From NCBI RefSeq assembly GCF_947503415.1, contig NZ_CANNDS010000001.1:1708501-1772500 (forward strand): 64,000 nucleotides of DNA, in the 5' to 3' direction. Within the stretch, counting starts at the first letter, position 1. The number at the start of each line of letters is the position of its first letter. The notes under the pieces were generated by a model. The model was not told where the DNA came from. It did not search any database and worked only from the letters and a program-made list of their open reading frames with translations. A program made the position numbers and the translations under genes. Origin of the DNA: an uncultured Tateyamaria sp. (GTDB taxonomy: Bacteria > Pseudomonadota > Alphaproteobacteria > Rhodobacterales > Rhodobacteraceae). Below, in pieces: positions 18,471-27,879 of this stretch.

Positions 18471-19429
18471 GCAACGCAGGAAAGCAGGATCAGGCCATTG
18501 GCCTGGTCGCCGATGTTGGCGGAACGAACACGCGCATGGCGTTTGTGGATCGCAACGGTGTGATTGCAGACACGGTTGTGCGGTGTCCGAACGCCAGTTT
18601 CGGCAGCTTTCTTGATCTGGCCACGCACTACCTGGATGGCCGTCCCGTGCCGTCCCATGTCGTGATTGCGGTTGCCGGTCCCGTGGCCGGCGACCACGCG
18701 CGCCTGACCAACCGCAATTGGGACTTCAATGCCAATGCACTCTCAGCCGCCTTTGGCGCAGAACGGGTGGTCTTGATGAACGATCTTGAGGCTTTGGGGC
18801 AGGCTGTGCCTACAGTGCCAATGGATGCGGTTGAGCCATTGCATGACGGTGCCGAATTGGGCGGTGCGGGCCAAGCGCTTGTTGTCGGTCTTGGCACCGG
18901 GTTCAACGTATCGGCCGTCAACATGGAAAGCGGCACGGTCTTCACGGCCGAGCAGGGGCATGCCAGCTTGCCGTCCAGTGTGATGTCGATCTTGCAGTCG
19001 CATATGCCCGATACATCCCGCTTTGACAGTGTGGAGAACCTGTTTTCCGGCGTGGGTCTGTTGCGTCTGGCCCATGTCATTGGGGTGGATGTCGACAGTG
19101 CCGAAGGTCTGGCTAAGTCGGATGACCCCCGTGCCCGTGAAGCGCTTGAGGTGTGCACCGAAGCCTTTGGCCTGATGGTGCGCGAGCTGGCGTACTCCTA
19201 TTTCCCGCGGGCGGGGCTGTATTTCAACGGCTCGTTGGCGAAGTTCCTGTTGGCGCCTGAGCGGCGGGAACGCGTTCTGGCCCCGTTGCGTGCCGATGGC
19301 AGTTTTGACGGGCAGTTCGCCCGTATCCCGGCGTTCCTGTTTGTGTCCGACACCGTTGCATTGGGTGGCTGCACGGCCCGGTTGCTGGCACAAGTGGGCG
19401 CCGAGGCCCGCGCGCCTGCGCACGCTTAG
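18467..19429 (+). CDS. glk: Glucokinase (Glk family)
   Basis: A 320-residue kinase of the bacterial Glk (not ROK) family. Visible are the ATP-phosphate loop [43 protein letters not shown] and the EQGHASLP segment that carries sugar-contacting residues. It would make glucose 6-phosphate. Its coupling to xylG by ATGA puts it in the xylose uptake operon, suggesting the transporter also serves glucose, or that glucose released by the alpha- and beta-glucosidases of this window is phosphorylated here. The 3' end overlaps the convergent decarboxylase by four bases. Confidence 0.9.
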   Translation: MSNAGKQDQAIGLVADVGGTNTRMAFVDRNGVIADTVVRCPNASFGSFLDLATHYLDGRPVPSHVVIAVAGPVAGDHARLTNRNWDFNANALSAAFGAERVVLMNDLEALGQAVPTVPMDAVEPLHDGAELGGAGQALVVGLGTGFNVSAVNMESGTVFTAEQGHASLPSSVMSILQSHMPDTSRFDSVENLFSGVGLLRLAHVIGVDVDSAEGLAKSDDPRAREALEVCTEAFGLMVRELAYSYFPRAGLYFNGSLAKFLLAPERRERVLAPLRADGSFDGQFARIPAFLFVSDTVALGGCTARLLAQVGAEARAPAHA

Positions 19430-20823
19430 AGCTGTCGCGCGATCCCGGTGATCGTATCGAATGCCGTATCAAAGTCCCGTTCTTCGCAGTCGAATTGTCC
19501 GGCCTGAAAGCGGATCACCTTCTGCCCGTCGACCAATGTTTGCGTCAGGTATATGCGCCCGTCATCGTTGATCGCATCGACCAGCCGTTGCGTATCATCA
19601 TCCGATGCACCCGTGACCTTGAAGGTCCAAAGTGACAGGATCGGCTCGGTCACGATCTCGAAATCACCCTCTGCCCGCAGCCGTTCGCACAGCGCCTGAG
19701 ACCATTTCACGTGGTTGCGGATACGCGCCCGCAGCCCCTCCATCCCGTAGTGCCGCATCAGGAACCACAGTTTGAGCGCGCGAAAGCGGCGGCCCAGCGG
19801 GATCGACCATTCGGAATAGTCGGTGACGTCCTCAGCCCCGTGGGTTTTCAGGTATTCGGGCCGGATGGCGAGGGTTTGGCGCAGCTGGTCCGGGTCGCGC
19901 AGGAAGTGTGCGGCGCAGTCGAACTGTGCGCCCAGCCATTTGTGAGGGTTGAACACGATGCTGTCGAACCGGTGGGCCCCGGTCCAGAGCGTGCGGAACT
20001 CGGGGCAGATCATCGCCGTCCCGGCCCAAGCCGCGTCGAGGTGAGTGTAGATGCCATGTTCTTCGGCCACAGCCGCGACCGCCTCCAGATCGTCGCAGGC
20101 GCCCATGCCCGTGGCCCCGGTCGCGGCGATGATCCCTGCGGGGATGCGGCCCGCTTGCTTATCCTCGGCAATGGCGGCCTCAAGGTCCAGCGGGTCCATG
20201 TGGCGCAGATCGCCTGTGGTGCGGATCTTGACCAGATTGTCCTGCCCGATACCCGCAACCCAGATGGCCCGGTCGATGGAGGAATGCACCTGATCGGAGC
20301 AGTAGATGCGCAAGTGCGGTTGCCCGTGCAGCCCTTCAATGTTGCCACGGAAGTTTAGCGCCCGTTCCCGCATCGTCAACACGGCTGCAAGGGTGGCGGA
20401 TGACGCACTGTCCTGAATAACGCCCTGATAACTGTCCGGCAGGCCAAGCCCTTGCCGCAGCCAATCCATCATCCGCGTTTCCATTTCGGTCGCCGCCGGA
20501 GAGGTCTGCCAGAGCATGCATTGCGGCGCGATGATCGAGACGAGGAACTCGGCCAACACGCTTGCCGGGGCGGCGTTGGAGTTGAAATAGGCAAAGAAGC
20601 GGGGGTGCTGCCAGTGGGTGATGCCGGGCATCACGATGTCCTCGAAATCCTGCATGATGGCGGCGAGATCGGTGCCGTCCTCGGGCGGACTGGCCTCCAG
20701 TTGCGCCGCAATGTCACCCGGTTTGGTCTGCGCACGCACGGGCCGGTCGCGGATCGTCTTGTGGTAGTTGGCACCCCAATCGGCGGCATCCTTGGCGTGT
20801 TTTGCGAAATCGTCCCAGCTCAT
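19426..20823 (-). CDS. PLP-dependent decarboxylase (aromatic-L-amino-acid / glutamate decarboxylase family)
   Basis: A 465-residue group II decarboxylase. The PLP-stacking and substrate text HPRFFAYFNSNAAPASVL, QDSASSATLAAVLTMRE, the Asp of THLDAAWAG (D263) and the PLP lysine in FNPHKW (K295) are all in place. Members decarboxylate aromatic amino acids to amines, though some act as aldehyde-forming synthases; the substrate cannot be fixed by eye. It follows the aldehyde dehydrogenase gene on the same strand, after a hairpin. An amine product would suit the gamma-glutamylation genes at 27.9-31.1 kb. Confidence 0.88.
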   Translation of the reverse strand: MSWDDFAKHAKDAADWGANYHKTIRDRPVRAQTKPGDIAAQLEASPPEDGTDLAAIMQDFEDIVMPGITHWQHPRFFAYFNSNAAPASVLAEFLVSIIAPQCMLWQTSPAATEMETRMMDWLRQGLGLPDSYQGVIQDSASSATLAAVLTMRERALNFRGNIEGLHGQPHLRIYCSDQVHSSIDRAIWVAGIGQDNLVKIRTTGDLRHMDPLDLEAAIAEDKQAGRIPAGIIAATGATGMGACDDLEAVAAVAEEHGIYTHLDAAWAGTAMICPEFRTLWTGAHRFDSIVFNPHKWLGAQFDCAAHFLRDPDQLRQTLAIRPEYLKTHGAEDVTDYSEWSIPLGRRFRALKLWFLMRHYGMEGLRARIRNHVKWSQALCERLRAEGDFEIVTEPILSLWTFKVTGASDDDTQRLVDAINDDGRIYLTQTLVDGQKVIRFQAGQFDCEERDFDTAFDTITGIARQL

Positions 20824-20845
20824 GGTCGTATCCTTTGAGGTGTAA

Positions 20846-20864
20846 GGCGGAGGTTTCCTCCGCC
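20846..20864. promoter_or_regulatory. Intergenic hairpin between aldehyde dehydrogenase and decarboxylase genes
   Basis: GGCGGAGG-TTT-CCTCCGCC forms a perfect eight-base-pair stem with a three-base loop in the 56-base gap. With no clear T-run in the gene direction, it is more likely an mRNA processing or attenuation element than a full terminator. Confidence 0.65.
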
Positions 20865-20879
20865 AGTCATAGCGTGAAT

Positions 20880-22391
20880 TCAGACCCCGAGGCGCGGAAT
20901 TTGCGCGGGGCCTGTGCCGATCCCGATGTGTTTCTGTTCCATGTAGAACTCGAACGACCAGTCCCCGCCATCGCGCCCGATGCCGCTTGCCTTCATGCCG
21001 CCAAAGGGTGTGGGCAGGTGGCGCACATTGGCGGAGTTGACCCAGATCATGCCTGCCTCCAACCCATCGCTGAAACGCATGGCACGCGTGATGTCATTGG
21101 TCCAGATGTAGCCCGTCAGCCCATAGGGCGTGTCGTTTGCGAGTGCGAGAGCTTCGTCCTCGGTGCTGAACCGGATAGCCGTCAGGACCGGACCAAAGAT
21201 TTCTTTCTGCGCGATGACCATATCGTTGGTTGCGTTGGTGAACAGGGTCGGGGCAACGAACTGGCCTGTATCGCCCACGCGGCACCCACCAGCCGCGATG
21301 GCCGCGCCCTCCGTGACTGCCGTTTCAAAGCTTGCCATGACCTTGGCCCTATGCGCCTCGTGGATCAGCGGGCCAACTTCGGTGGCAGGATCAAGCGGAT
21401 GACCCACCGTGATGGCTTTGGCACGGGCTGCCAGCTTTACCTCAAAGTCGTCCGCAATTGTGTCCTGCACCAACAGGCGCGACGAGGATGTGCACCGCTC
21501 TCCGTTCAGAGAGTAGATCATGAAGATCGTCGCATCGAGTGCTGCCTCCAGATCGGCATCGTCAAAGACAATGATCGGGTTCTTTCCACCCAGTTCGAAA
21601 TGTACGCGCTTCAAGGTCGCGGCACCCTGCGCCATGATCGCGGACCCCGTGCTGCTGTCCCCGACAAAGGCGATGGCCTTGATCTCTGGATGCTCCGTCA
21701 AAGCGCGCCCGGCCTCTTCTCCCATCCCGTTCACAAGGTTCCAGACGCCGGGGGGCAACCCGGCCTCTTCCGCGATGTCCATCAGGATGCGAGCGGTCCA
21801 CGGGCTCAATTCTGCCGGTTTGTGGACCACCGTGCAGCCCGCAGCGAGCGCCGGGGCGATCTTCCATGTGGACAGCATGAATGGGGTGTTCCACGGCGTG
21901 ATGATCCCCACGGGGCCGATGGGCACACGGGTCGTGATGTTCATCAGGCTGGGCGAGGGCAGTGATTGACCGTCGCGGGCCGAGGGCGCGCGATCCGCAA
22001 AGAAACGGAAGTTTTCAGCCCCGCGCAGCGCCGCTTTGGACATGTAGCGCAGCGCCTGGCCTGTGTCCCAGCATTCGCACAGCGCAATTTCTTCGGCGCG
22101 CGCTTCGATCCCGTCTGCGATGGCGTGCAGGATGCGCTTGCGCGTCGTCGCAGGTGTATCGCGCCATGCAGGAAACGCCGCTTTGGCAGCTTGTGCCGCC
22201 GCATCCACATCGTGCGCGTCACCGCGGGCCACATGCGCGATCACGCTGTCATCGGTGGGAGAGGTCGTCTCGAACCATGCACCGGATACGGCTGGCTGTG
22301 CGACGCCACCGATGTGATTGAGGAATCCGGTCTCACCAATCCGGGCCAGATGCGGCGCCAGTTTCGCGATGTTGTCGTCAAGCGCAGACAT
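20880..22391 (-). CDS. Aldehyde dehydrogenase (HpaE/betaine-aldehyde-like)
   Basis: A 503-residue NAD(P)-dependent aldehyde dehydrogenase. Catalytic residues are visible: N168 in ITPWNTPF, E266 in FELGGKNP and C300 in NGERCTSSS, plus the C-terminal PFGGMKASGIGRDGG. The sequence style is close to 5-carboxymethyl-2-hydroxymuconate semialdehyde dehydrogenase (HpaE), but fine specificity is not readable. It would oxidise the aldehyde formed from an amine in this module. It is divergent from the IclR gene, with a palindromic operator at 22410-22426 between them. Confidence 0.9.
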   Translation of the reverse strand: MSALDDNIAKLAPHLARIGETGFLNHIGGVAQPAVSGAWFETTSPTDDSVIAHVARGDAHDVDAAAQAAKAAFPAWRDTPATTRKRILHAIADGIEARAEEIALCECWDTGQALRYMSKAALRGAENFRFFADRAPSARDGQSLPSPSLMNITTRVPIGPVGIITPWNTPFMLSTWKIAPALAAGCTVVHKPAELSPWTARILMDIAEEAGLPPGVWNLVNGMGEEAGRALTEHPEIKAIAFVGDSSTGSAIMAQGAATLKRVHFELGGKNPIIVFDDADLEAALDATIFMIYSLNGERCTSSSRLLVQDTIADDFEVKLAARAKAITVGHPLDPATEVGPLIHEAHRAKVMASFETAVTEGAAIAAGGCRVGDTGQFVAPTLFTNATNDMVIAQKEIFGPVLTAIRFSTEDEALALANDTPYGLTGYIWTNDITRAMRFSDGLEAGMIWVNSANVRHLPTPFGGMKASGIGRDGGDWSFEFYMEQKHIGIGTGPAQIPRLGV

Positions 22392-22409
22392 GAGGCAGGT
22401 TCCTTGATT

Positions 22410-22426
22410 GGTTCATTATATGAACC
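22410..22426. promoter_or_regulatory. Probable IclR-family operator
   Basis: GGTTCAT-TAT-ATGAACC is a perfect inverted repeat with seven-base arms, 19 bases before the aldehyde dehydrogenase start and 54 before the IclR start. A short perfect palindrome with an A/T centre is the usual form of IclR-family sites. Confidence 0.65.
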
Positions 22427-22480
22427 GATAGACGCAAAAATATATTGCAAGGGGATTTAAACCGGGTCAAGCTGCCTTCC

Positions 22481-23281
22481 ATGTCAACGATCGCCAAGGC
22501 TTTGGGTCTGTTGGACCTGTTCTCGGATGCGCAGCCCAGTTTGGGTCTGTCAGATGCGCAGCGCCTGACCGGGCGCGACAAGGCCACGGTGCATCGGCAT
22601 CTGGTCGCCCTCGAACAGGCCGGGTTTCTGGAGCAGGATATGTATACACGCGCCTACCGCCTTGGTCCTGCGATCACGCGGCTGGCCGGGATGCGCGCCC
22701 GAACCGTGCCCGAGGTCGAGATGGTGCGCAGTGTTGTTGGCGCCCTCAGCCGCGAGGCCGGGGAGTTGGTGCATATCAGCCGCCTGCAGGGCTTTGATCT
22801 GGTCCATGTGCATCACGCCGAAGACCACGACCATCCGGTGCGCGTCAGCTTTGACGCGTATGGTCTGCCGCCCCTGTTCGCGACGGCGTCGGGCAAGGCC
22901 TATCTGGCCTTTGCCCCTGGTGGACTGCTCGATCTGGCGTTGGCCGATCCGCGTACCCGACTGCCCGGAACGCCGCCGCCAGACCGGATGGAGATTGAGG
23001 CGGAGCTGAAACTGATCGGCCGCCGCGGTTTTGCCAGCAACCGCGATGCTTTGCGCTTGGGCGTGTCATCGGTCGCCATCCCCGTATTCGACGGCGCATC
23101 GCGCGCCTTTGCCACCTGTTCCATCGCCTATCCCACCGGGCGCGGCGGCAAAGCGACCGAAGCGCATCTGGCGCGCCTTCTGATGCAGCATGGGCAAGAC
23201 ATCAGCGAGGCAATGGGGGGTGTGGTGCCACCCCAGATCCTCGACCTCTGGACCCCAAGCCGTGAAAGGGCCGCGTCATGA
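22481..23281 (+). CDS. IclR-family transcriptional regulator
   Basis: A 266-residue regulator starting MSTIAKALGLLDLFSD. An N-terminal winged helix (LGLSDAQRLTGRDKATVHRHLVALEQAGFLEQ) precedes the IclR effector domain (PLFATASGKAYLAF; LKLIGRRGFASNRDALRLGVSSVAIPVFD). It is coupled to the aminotransferase gene by a four-base overlap, so it is the first gene of a long rightward operon, and it is divergent from the aldehyde dehydrogenase. It probably controls both directions from the operator at 22410-22426, responding to an unknown small molecule. The ATG at 22481 is chosen over an upstream TTG. Confidence 0.92.
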   Translation: MSTIAKALGLLDLFSDAQPSLGLSDAQRLTGRDKATVHRHLVALEQAGFLEQDMYTRAYRLGPAITRLAGMRARTVPEVEMVRSVVGALSREAGELVHISRLQGFDLVHVHHAEDHDHPVRVSFDAYGLPPLFATASGKAYLAFAPGGLLDLALADPRTRLPGTPPPDRMEIEAELKLIGRRGFASNRDALRLGVSSVAIPVFDGASRAFATCSIAYPTGRGGKATEAHLARLLMQHGQDISEAMGGVVPPQILDLWTPSRERAAS

Positions 23282-24639
23282 AGGACAGCAATTTCCTGAA
23301 GGAACACAATGCACGCCAGTTCTGGCACCCCATGGCGCATCCTGCAGACAGCATGGCGAACCCGCCGACCATCCTGACCGGGGGCGAAGGGGTTTTTATC
23401 ACTGACGTGGATGGGCACCGCAGCATTGATGCGGTGGGCGGGCTTTGGAACGTCAACCTTGGCTATTCCTGCCAGCCCGTGAAGGATGCCATTGCCGCAC
23501 AGTTGGAGGCGCTGCCCTACTACTCGACCTTCCGGGGCACATCGAACGACAAGGCCATCGAATTGGCCTATCTGCTGGCCGAGTTCTTTGGCCCCGATGG
23601 GATGAGCCGCAGCTTTTTCACCAGCGGCGGGTCCGACAGTATTGAGATCGCATTGAAGCTGGCGCGCCAGTATCACCGCATCCGGGGTGAGGGCGCGCGG
23701 ACGAAGTTCATCAGCCTCGACAAGGGCTACCACGGAACGCATTTCGGTGGCGCGTCGGTCAACGGCAACGCCAAGTTCCGCAACACGTACGAGCCGCTGA
23801 TGGCCGGGTGTTTTCACATCCCCGGCCCGTATCTCTATCGCAATCCGTTTGGCACGGATGACCCCGCCGAACTGGCGCGGCTGAGTGCCGGCATGCTGGA
23901 GCGCGAAATCGCGTTTCAGGGCGCCAACACGATCGCCGCCTTTGTGATGGAGCCAGTGCAGGGGGCAGGTGGTGTGATCCCGCCGCATCCCTCGTTCATG
24001 CCGATGGTGCGCGACATTTGCGACAAGCACGGCGTGCTGCTGATCGCGGATGAGGTGATTACGGCGTTTGGGCGGGCTGGGACCGAGACGGGGTCGCGCC
24101 ACTGGGGCGTGCAGCCGGACCTGATGTGCACGGCCAAGGCTATCACGAACGGGTACTTCCCCTTTGGCGCGGTGATGATCGCTGACCATGTGGCAGCGGT
24201 TTTCGAGGATGATGAAAGCGGCGTGGGGTCGGTCGACTCCGGCTACACCTATTCCGGTCATCCGGTTGGCGCTGCGGCGGCTGTGGCTGCGGTTGAAGAA
24301 ACCATGCGGATCAAACCTTGGGACAATGCCCGCGCCCGTGGGCCGGAGTTGAAGGCGGGGCTTGAGGCACTGGCCGAGCGCTTTGATGTCATTGGTGATG
24401 TGCGCGGTGAAGGGCTGATGTGCGCCATCGAGTTGGTCAGCGACCGGGGCAAGAAGACACCCGTGGGCAAGGCCCTGCCACTGGAGTTTCAGAAGGCGGC
24501 TTACGCGGACGGGGTGATGATCCGGGTGTCGGGCAACAACGCCATCTTCTCTCCGCCCTTGGTTGTCGATGCGGGGCATGTGCAGAAAATCCTCTCCGCC
24601 ACCGAAACCGGCCTGAAGGCCATGGCCGAGGTGGCGTGA
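23278..24639 (+). CDS. Class III aminotransferase
   Basis: A 453-residue PLP aminotransferase of the omega-amino-acid/pyruvate type. It shows FFTSGGSDSIEIALKLARQY, YHGTHFGG, MEPVQGAGGV, the PLP-contacting Asp in LLIADEVITAFGR (D258) and the Schiff-base lysine in CTAKAITNGYFP (K287). It probably transfers the terminal amino group of an amine or omega-amino acid to pyruvate or 2-oxoglutarate, yielding an aldehyde for the dehydrogenase at 20880-22391. It overlaps the IclR gene by four bases. Confidence 0.92.
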   Translation: MKDSNFLKEHNARQFWHPMAHPADSMANPPTILTGGEGVFITDVDGHRSIDAVGGLWNVNLGYSCQPVKDAIAAQLEALPYYSTFRGTSNDKAIELAYLLAEFFGPDGMSRSFFTSGGSDSIEIALKLARQYHRIRGEGARTKFISLDKGYHGTHFGGASVNGNAKFRNTYEPLMAGCFHIPGPYLYRNPFGTDDPAELARLSAGMLEREIAFQGANTIAAFVMEPVQGAGGVIPPHPSFMPMVRDICDKHGVLLIADEVITAFGRAGTETGSRHWGVQPDLMCTAKAITNGYFPFGAVMIADHVAAVFEDDESGVGSVDSGYTYSGHPVGAAAAVAAVEETMRIKPWDNARARGPELKAGLEALAERFDVIGDVRGEGLMCAIELVSDRGKKTPVGKALPLEFQKAAYADGVMIRVSGNNAIFSPPLVVDAGHVQKILSATETGLKAMAEVA

Positions 24640-24752
24640 CCTCTCGCGCCGCATCCTCCGCACTGAAAAGTGCGACAGCGGTGCGGCCCCTGCGGTCCCG
24701 CGCGACAGGGCAGGGTTTCAAAAGCGCCTGCGCACCAGACAAGAAGATCAAC

Positions 24753-25376
24753 GTGACGGATATCACGGACTTCCGCCGGGGCCGGGGGGATCTGGTGTTC
24801 TCTCTGTTCATGGCCGCTTTGGCGCTGTTTTTCCTCGTGTTTTTCTTCACTCAGACAGGGTGGGAAGACCGCAAGCTGCCGCAGAACATGGCGCGGTATT
24901 GGATGGACCAGTTCGGGGTGACAGAGCCCGAGGGGCGGACCTCGCGGTTGGGTCGTATTCTCAAGCAAAGCTGGGTCGCGCCGTTGATGTGTCTGACGGT
25001 GCTGGTACCTGCGGCGCTGTGGAACCTGCGCGGCGCGTGGAAGGCGCACGCATGGCGCAAGCGGTTCCGCCAGCCCACGGCCATGGGCCATGAGGTGATG
25101 CAATGGCTGCGTGCGCTGGAATACGTGGCGTGGTTTGTGGCCTACACATTGCTGGTGCCGGTGCTGGGCTATCTGGTGTCCACGCTGATGCTGGGGACGC
25201 TGCTGCCTTGGCGTTTGGGCTACCGTGGGGCGCGTTGGATGGGCATTTGCCTTGGCGCAAGTTTTGCCATCGTTTTGGTGTTTCGCACGGGCCTGCAAAT
25301 CCGCACGCCGGTGAACATCTGGCTCTATAACCAACTGCCGCAACGCGCAGAGACCTTCATGCAGGTGTGGTTCTGA
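24753..25376 (+). CDS. tctB: Tripartite tricarboxylate transporter, small membrane subunit (TctB)
   Basis: A roughly 207-residue membrane protein beginning, from the GTG at 24753, VTDITDFRRGRGDLVFSLF, which is the usual TctB opening. Four hydrophobic segments follow (FMAALALFFLVFFF; PLMCLTVLVPAAL; VAWFVAYTLLVPVLGYLV; MGICLGASFAIVLVF). A GTG at 24636, overlapping the aminotransferase stop, is an alternative that would add 39 polar residues unlike the family. Its stop shares one base with the tctA start. It is the small partner of TctA in a three-part secondary importer. Confidence 0.85.
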   Translation: MTDITDFRRGRGDLVFSLFMAALALFFLVFFFTQTGWEDRKLPQNMARYWMDQFGVTEPEGRTSRLGRILKQSWVAPLMCLTVLVPAALWNLRGAWKAHAWRKRFRQPTAMGHEVMQWLRALEYVAWFVAYTLLVPVLGYLVSTLMLGTLLPWRLGYRGARWMGICLGASFAIVLVFRTGLQIRTPVNIWLYNQLPQRAETFMQVWF

Positions 25377-26866
25377 TGGAGGCGTTCTGGACCGGCCTTG
25401 ATAACCTTGCCAGCCTGCCGGTGCTGGTGGCCATTCTGATCGGGTCAGTGGGCGGCTTGGCGATTGGGGCCGTGCCCGGGATTGGACCCGCGATTGCCAT
25501 TGCGATCCTGTTGCCCGCGACGGTGTTTCTGGATGATCTGGTGTCGCTGGTCTTGCTGCTGGGTGTCTACGGATCAAGCATGTATGGCGGCGCGATCCCG
25601 GCCATTCTGATCAACACGCCCGGCACACCGGTCAACGCGCTGACGACCTATGACGGCTACGCGATGACGCGGCGGGGCGAGGCGGCGCGCGGGCTGTCAC
25701 TGGCCTATTCCGCATCGTTCTTCGGGGGGTGTTTTTCGATCCTGCTGGGGCTGTCGGCGCTGATGCTGTTCGGCCCGTACCTGCGCGATCTGGGAGCACT
25801 CTTCGGCCAACGCGATATCTTCATGGCCGCCGCCTTGGGTGCGGTCCTGCTGATCGCCGCGCATCGCAAGACGATGGGGATTGCGGCCCTGCTTTTCGGG
25901 TTTGGCTGCCTCATTTCGCTGGTCGGACGGCAATCCTTGAAACAGATTGACCGTTATACATTCGAGATCGAATACCTCTATCCCGGATTCAACCTGATCG
26001 TGGTAATCGTGGGCATCTTCGCGATTTCACAGGCGCTGTTCCTGCTGACGGGCAAGGATGCCGACCCGCCTGAGGCGCGATTGCACGGCGGCCTGTTGCG
26101 CGGCTTCGGAGAATTGCGCAAGCACCCTGCCGTCGCCACCATCAGCGCAGGCTACGGCACGATCATGGGCATCATTCCAGGCGTGGGTGAGTTTGTGGCG
26201 CAGTTCTTCAGCTACTCTACCGCGCGGGCCATGTCCAAGGAACCGGGCCAGTTCGGGCGTGGCGCGCCCGACGGATTGATCGCGTCAGAGGCAAGCAACA
26301 ATGCCGTGCCCGCCGCCGCCATGGTGCCGCTGCTGGCGCTGGGCGTGCCGGGCGAGGCGCTGACGGCCATGATGATGGTTGTGTTCTTTGACGCAGGCAT
26401 CAAACCGGGGCCGGACATCTTCGAGAACAATCCGGACTTCCTGTTCTCGCTCTTCATCGCGCTTCTGATCATCAATGTGCTGGTGATCCTTACGCTGCTG
26501 ATAAGCACCAAATGGATCGCAAAGATCATCTATGTGCCCAACCGCCTGCTCGGTGCATTCATCCTGATCCTCGCCTTTGTCGGCGTGTTTTCGATCCGCA
26601 ATTCCTTTGCCGACTGCATGTTCGCTGCGGGGTTCGGGTTCGTTGGTTTTGTCCTGCGCCGCCTCGACTGGCCGCTGGTGCCCATCGTGCTGGGGCTCGT
26701 TCTTGGCTCCATCATGATCGAGAAGCTGACAGCGGGTTCGGGCCAGATCAAAACCGTCTTTGATCTGGTCAACCGGCCCGTGGCGGGCACACTTTTTGTT
26801 GTCATCCTGATCGTGATTGGTGTCACGATCATCCAAAGCCTCCGCACGAAGAGGTTTGAACACTAA
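25376..26866 (+). CDS. tctA: Tripartite tricarboxylate transporter, large membrane subunit (TctA)
   Basis: A 496-residue permease with about 11-12 hydrophobic segments. The family motifs GAVPGIGPAIAIAILLPATVF, YGSSMYGGAIPAILINTPGTP near the N terminus and a second related GIIPGVGEFVAQFFSY motif in the middle are plain. It forms the ion-driven channel for a carboxylate or related solute bound by TctC. ATG at 25376 overlaps the tctB stop by one base (TGATG). Confidence 0.95.
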   Translation: MEAFWTGLDNLASLPVLVAILIGSVGGLAIGAVPGIGPAIAIAILLPATVFLDDLVSLVLLLGVYGSSMYGGAIPAILINTPGTPVNALTTYDGYAMTRRGEAARGLSLAYSASFFGGCFSILLGLSALMLFGPYLRDLGALFGQRDIFMAAALGAVLLIAAHRKTMGIAALLFGFGCLISLVGRQSLKQIDRYTFEIEYLYPGFNLIVVIVGIFAISQALFLLTGKDADPPEARLHGGLLRGFGELRKHPAVATISAGYGTIMGIIPGVGEFVAQFFSYSTARAMSKEPGQFGRGAPDGLIASEASNNAVPAAAMVPLLALGVPGEALTAMMMVVFFDAGIKPGPDIFENNPDFLFSLFIALLIINVLVILTLLISTKWIAKIIYVPNRLLGAFILILAFVGVFSIRNSFADCMFAAGFGFVGFVLRRLDWPLVPIVLGLVLGSIMIEKLTAGSGQIKTVFDLVNRPVAGTLFVVILIVIGVTIIQSLRTKRFEH

Positions 26867-26899
26867 CCAAAAGCCAAAAACAAACTCAGGGAGAGTAAC

Positions 26900-27832
26900 A
26901 TGAAAAAGCTTTTGACCTCGGCAGCCTTCGCGCTTGCCGCCATTACCGGCCCCGCGTTGGCCGAGTACCCCACCGGACCGGTGCAGTTCATCGTGCCGTG
27001 GCCCCCCGGTGATTTCGAGGACATCCTGACACGCATGATTGCCGCCGACATGGCCGAAGCGACGGGACAGCCCGCGTCTGTGGTCAACCGCCCCGGTGGC
27101 GGTGACGGGCCATTTCCGGGCGCGCTTGAGGTGCTGAACGGCCCCAATGACGGGTCGGTCATTGGGTCCTTCGTGATCGGCGTGCCCATCGTCGGGCCAA
27201 AGATCGACATCGGGATCGAAGAGGACAGTTTCGTACCCGTGGGCATCTTTCTGACCTATCCGTTTGTGCTGGCCGCATCAGGCGACGCGCCCTATTCCAA
27301 CATGGCGGAACTGGCTGATTATGCGAAGGAAAACGACGTTGTACTGGGCCACTTCGGCGCGGGTCTGACCCCCACGGCAGTGTCCATGGCGGCGGCGGCT
27401 AAGATGGGGTTTGAGTTCGCGGATGACAGCGCCTTTGATGCGCTGGATTGCAACACGTTGTCCTCGGGCGATGCGGATGTGATCAACACGACGCTGGCGC
27501 TGATCGAACCCTGCCTGAGCGAGATCAACGTGCTGGGCAACATTGGCGCGAACCCTATTGCGAAACTGGACGGGGTGGAAACGATCTCTGCCCAGTCGGG
27601 TGTCAATGATGTGGAATTGTGGAACGGTCTGTTCGTGACCAAGGGCACGCCGCAAGAGGTGATCGACACCATTGCTGCCGTGGCTGCCGAAACCATGGCG
27701 TCCGAGGAAGCGCAGCAGTTGATGGCTGAAACCGGGGCTGCCGTTTACTGGCAAGGTCAGGATGAGGCGCAGGCGCGTATTGAAGCGGACCGTGCCAAAT
27801 CGGCTGAGATCAACGAGATCCTGGGCCGCTGA
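26900..27832 (+). CDS. tctC: Tripartite tricarboxylate transporter, periplasmic binding protein (TctC)
   Basis: A 310-residue exported binding protein. The signal peptide MKKLLTSAAFALAAITGPALA is followed by EYPTGPVQFIVPWPPGDFEDILTRMIA, the standard mature start of the family (usually VPWPPGGxxD). The ligand site is formed by two lobes; ligand identity is not readable. A ribosome site AGGGAGAG precedes ATG 26900. The DNA that follows has a strong hairpin (27840-27861). The gene lies between tctA and the amidotransferase-like gene, so the imported compound is probably the substrate of the amine module. Confidence 0.93.
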   Translation: MKKLLTSAAFALAAITGPALAEYPTGPVQFIVPWPPGDFEDILTRMIAADMAEATGQPASVVNRPGGGDGPFPGALEVLNGPNDGSVIGSFVIGVPIVGPKIDIGIEEDSFVPVGIFLTYPFVLAASGDAPYSNMAELADYAKENDVVLGHFGAGLTPTAVSMAAAAKMGFEFADDSAFDALDCNTLSSGDADVINTTLALIEPCLSEINVLGNIGANPIAKLDGVETISAQSGVNDVELWNGLFVTKGTPQEVIDTIAAVAAETMASEEAQQLMAETGAAVYWQGQDEAQARIEADRAKSAEINEILGR

Positions 27833-27839
27833 GCCAATC

Positions 27840-27861
27840 GGGGGCGGCTGCGGTCGCCCCC
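27840..27861 (+). promoter_or_regulatory. Intra-operon hairpin after tctC
   Basis: GGGGGCG (27840-27846) pairs perfectly with CGCCCCC (27855-27861) around an eight-base loop, eight bases after the tctC stop and 18 before the next start codon. Only a short T-stretch follows, so partial termination or message protection is more likely than a full stop. Confidence 0.65.
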
Positions 27862-27879
27862 TTCTCCAAAGGATAAGCC

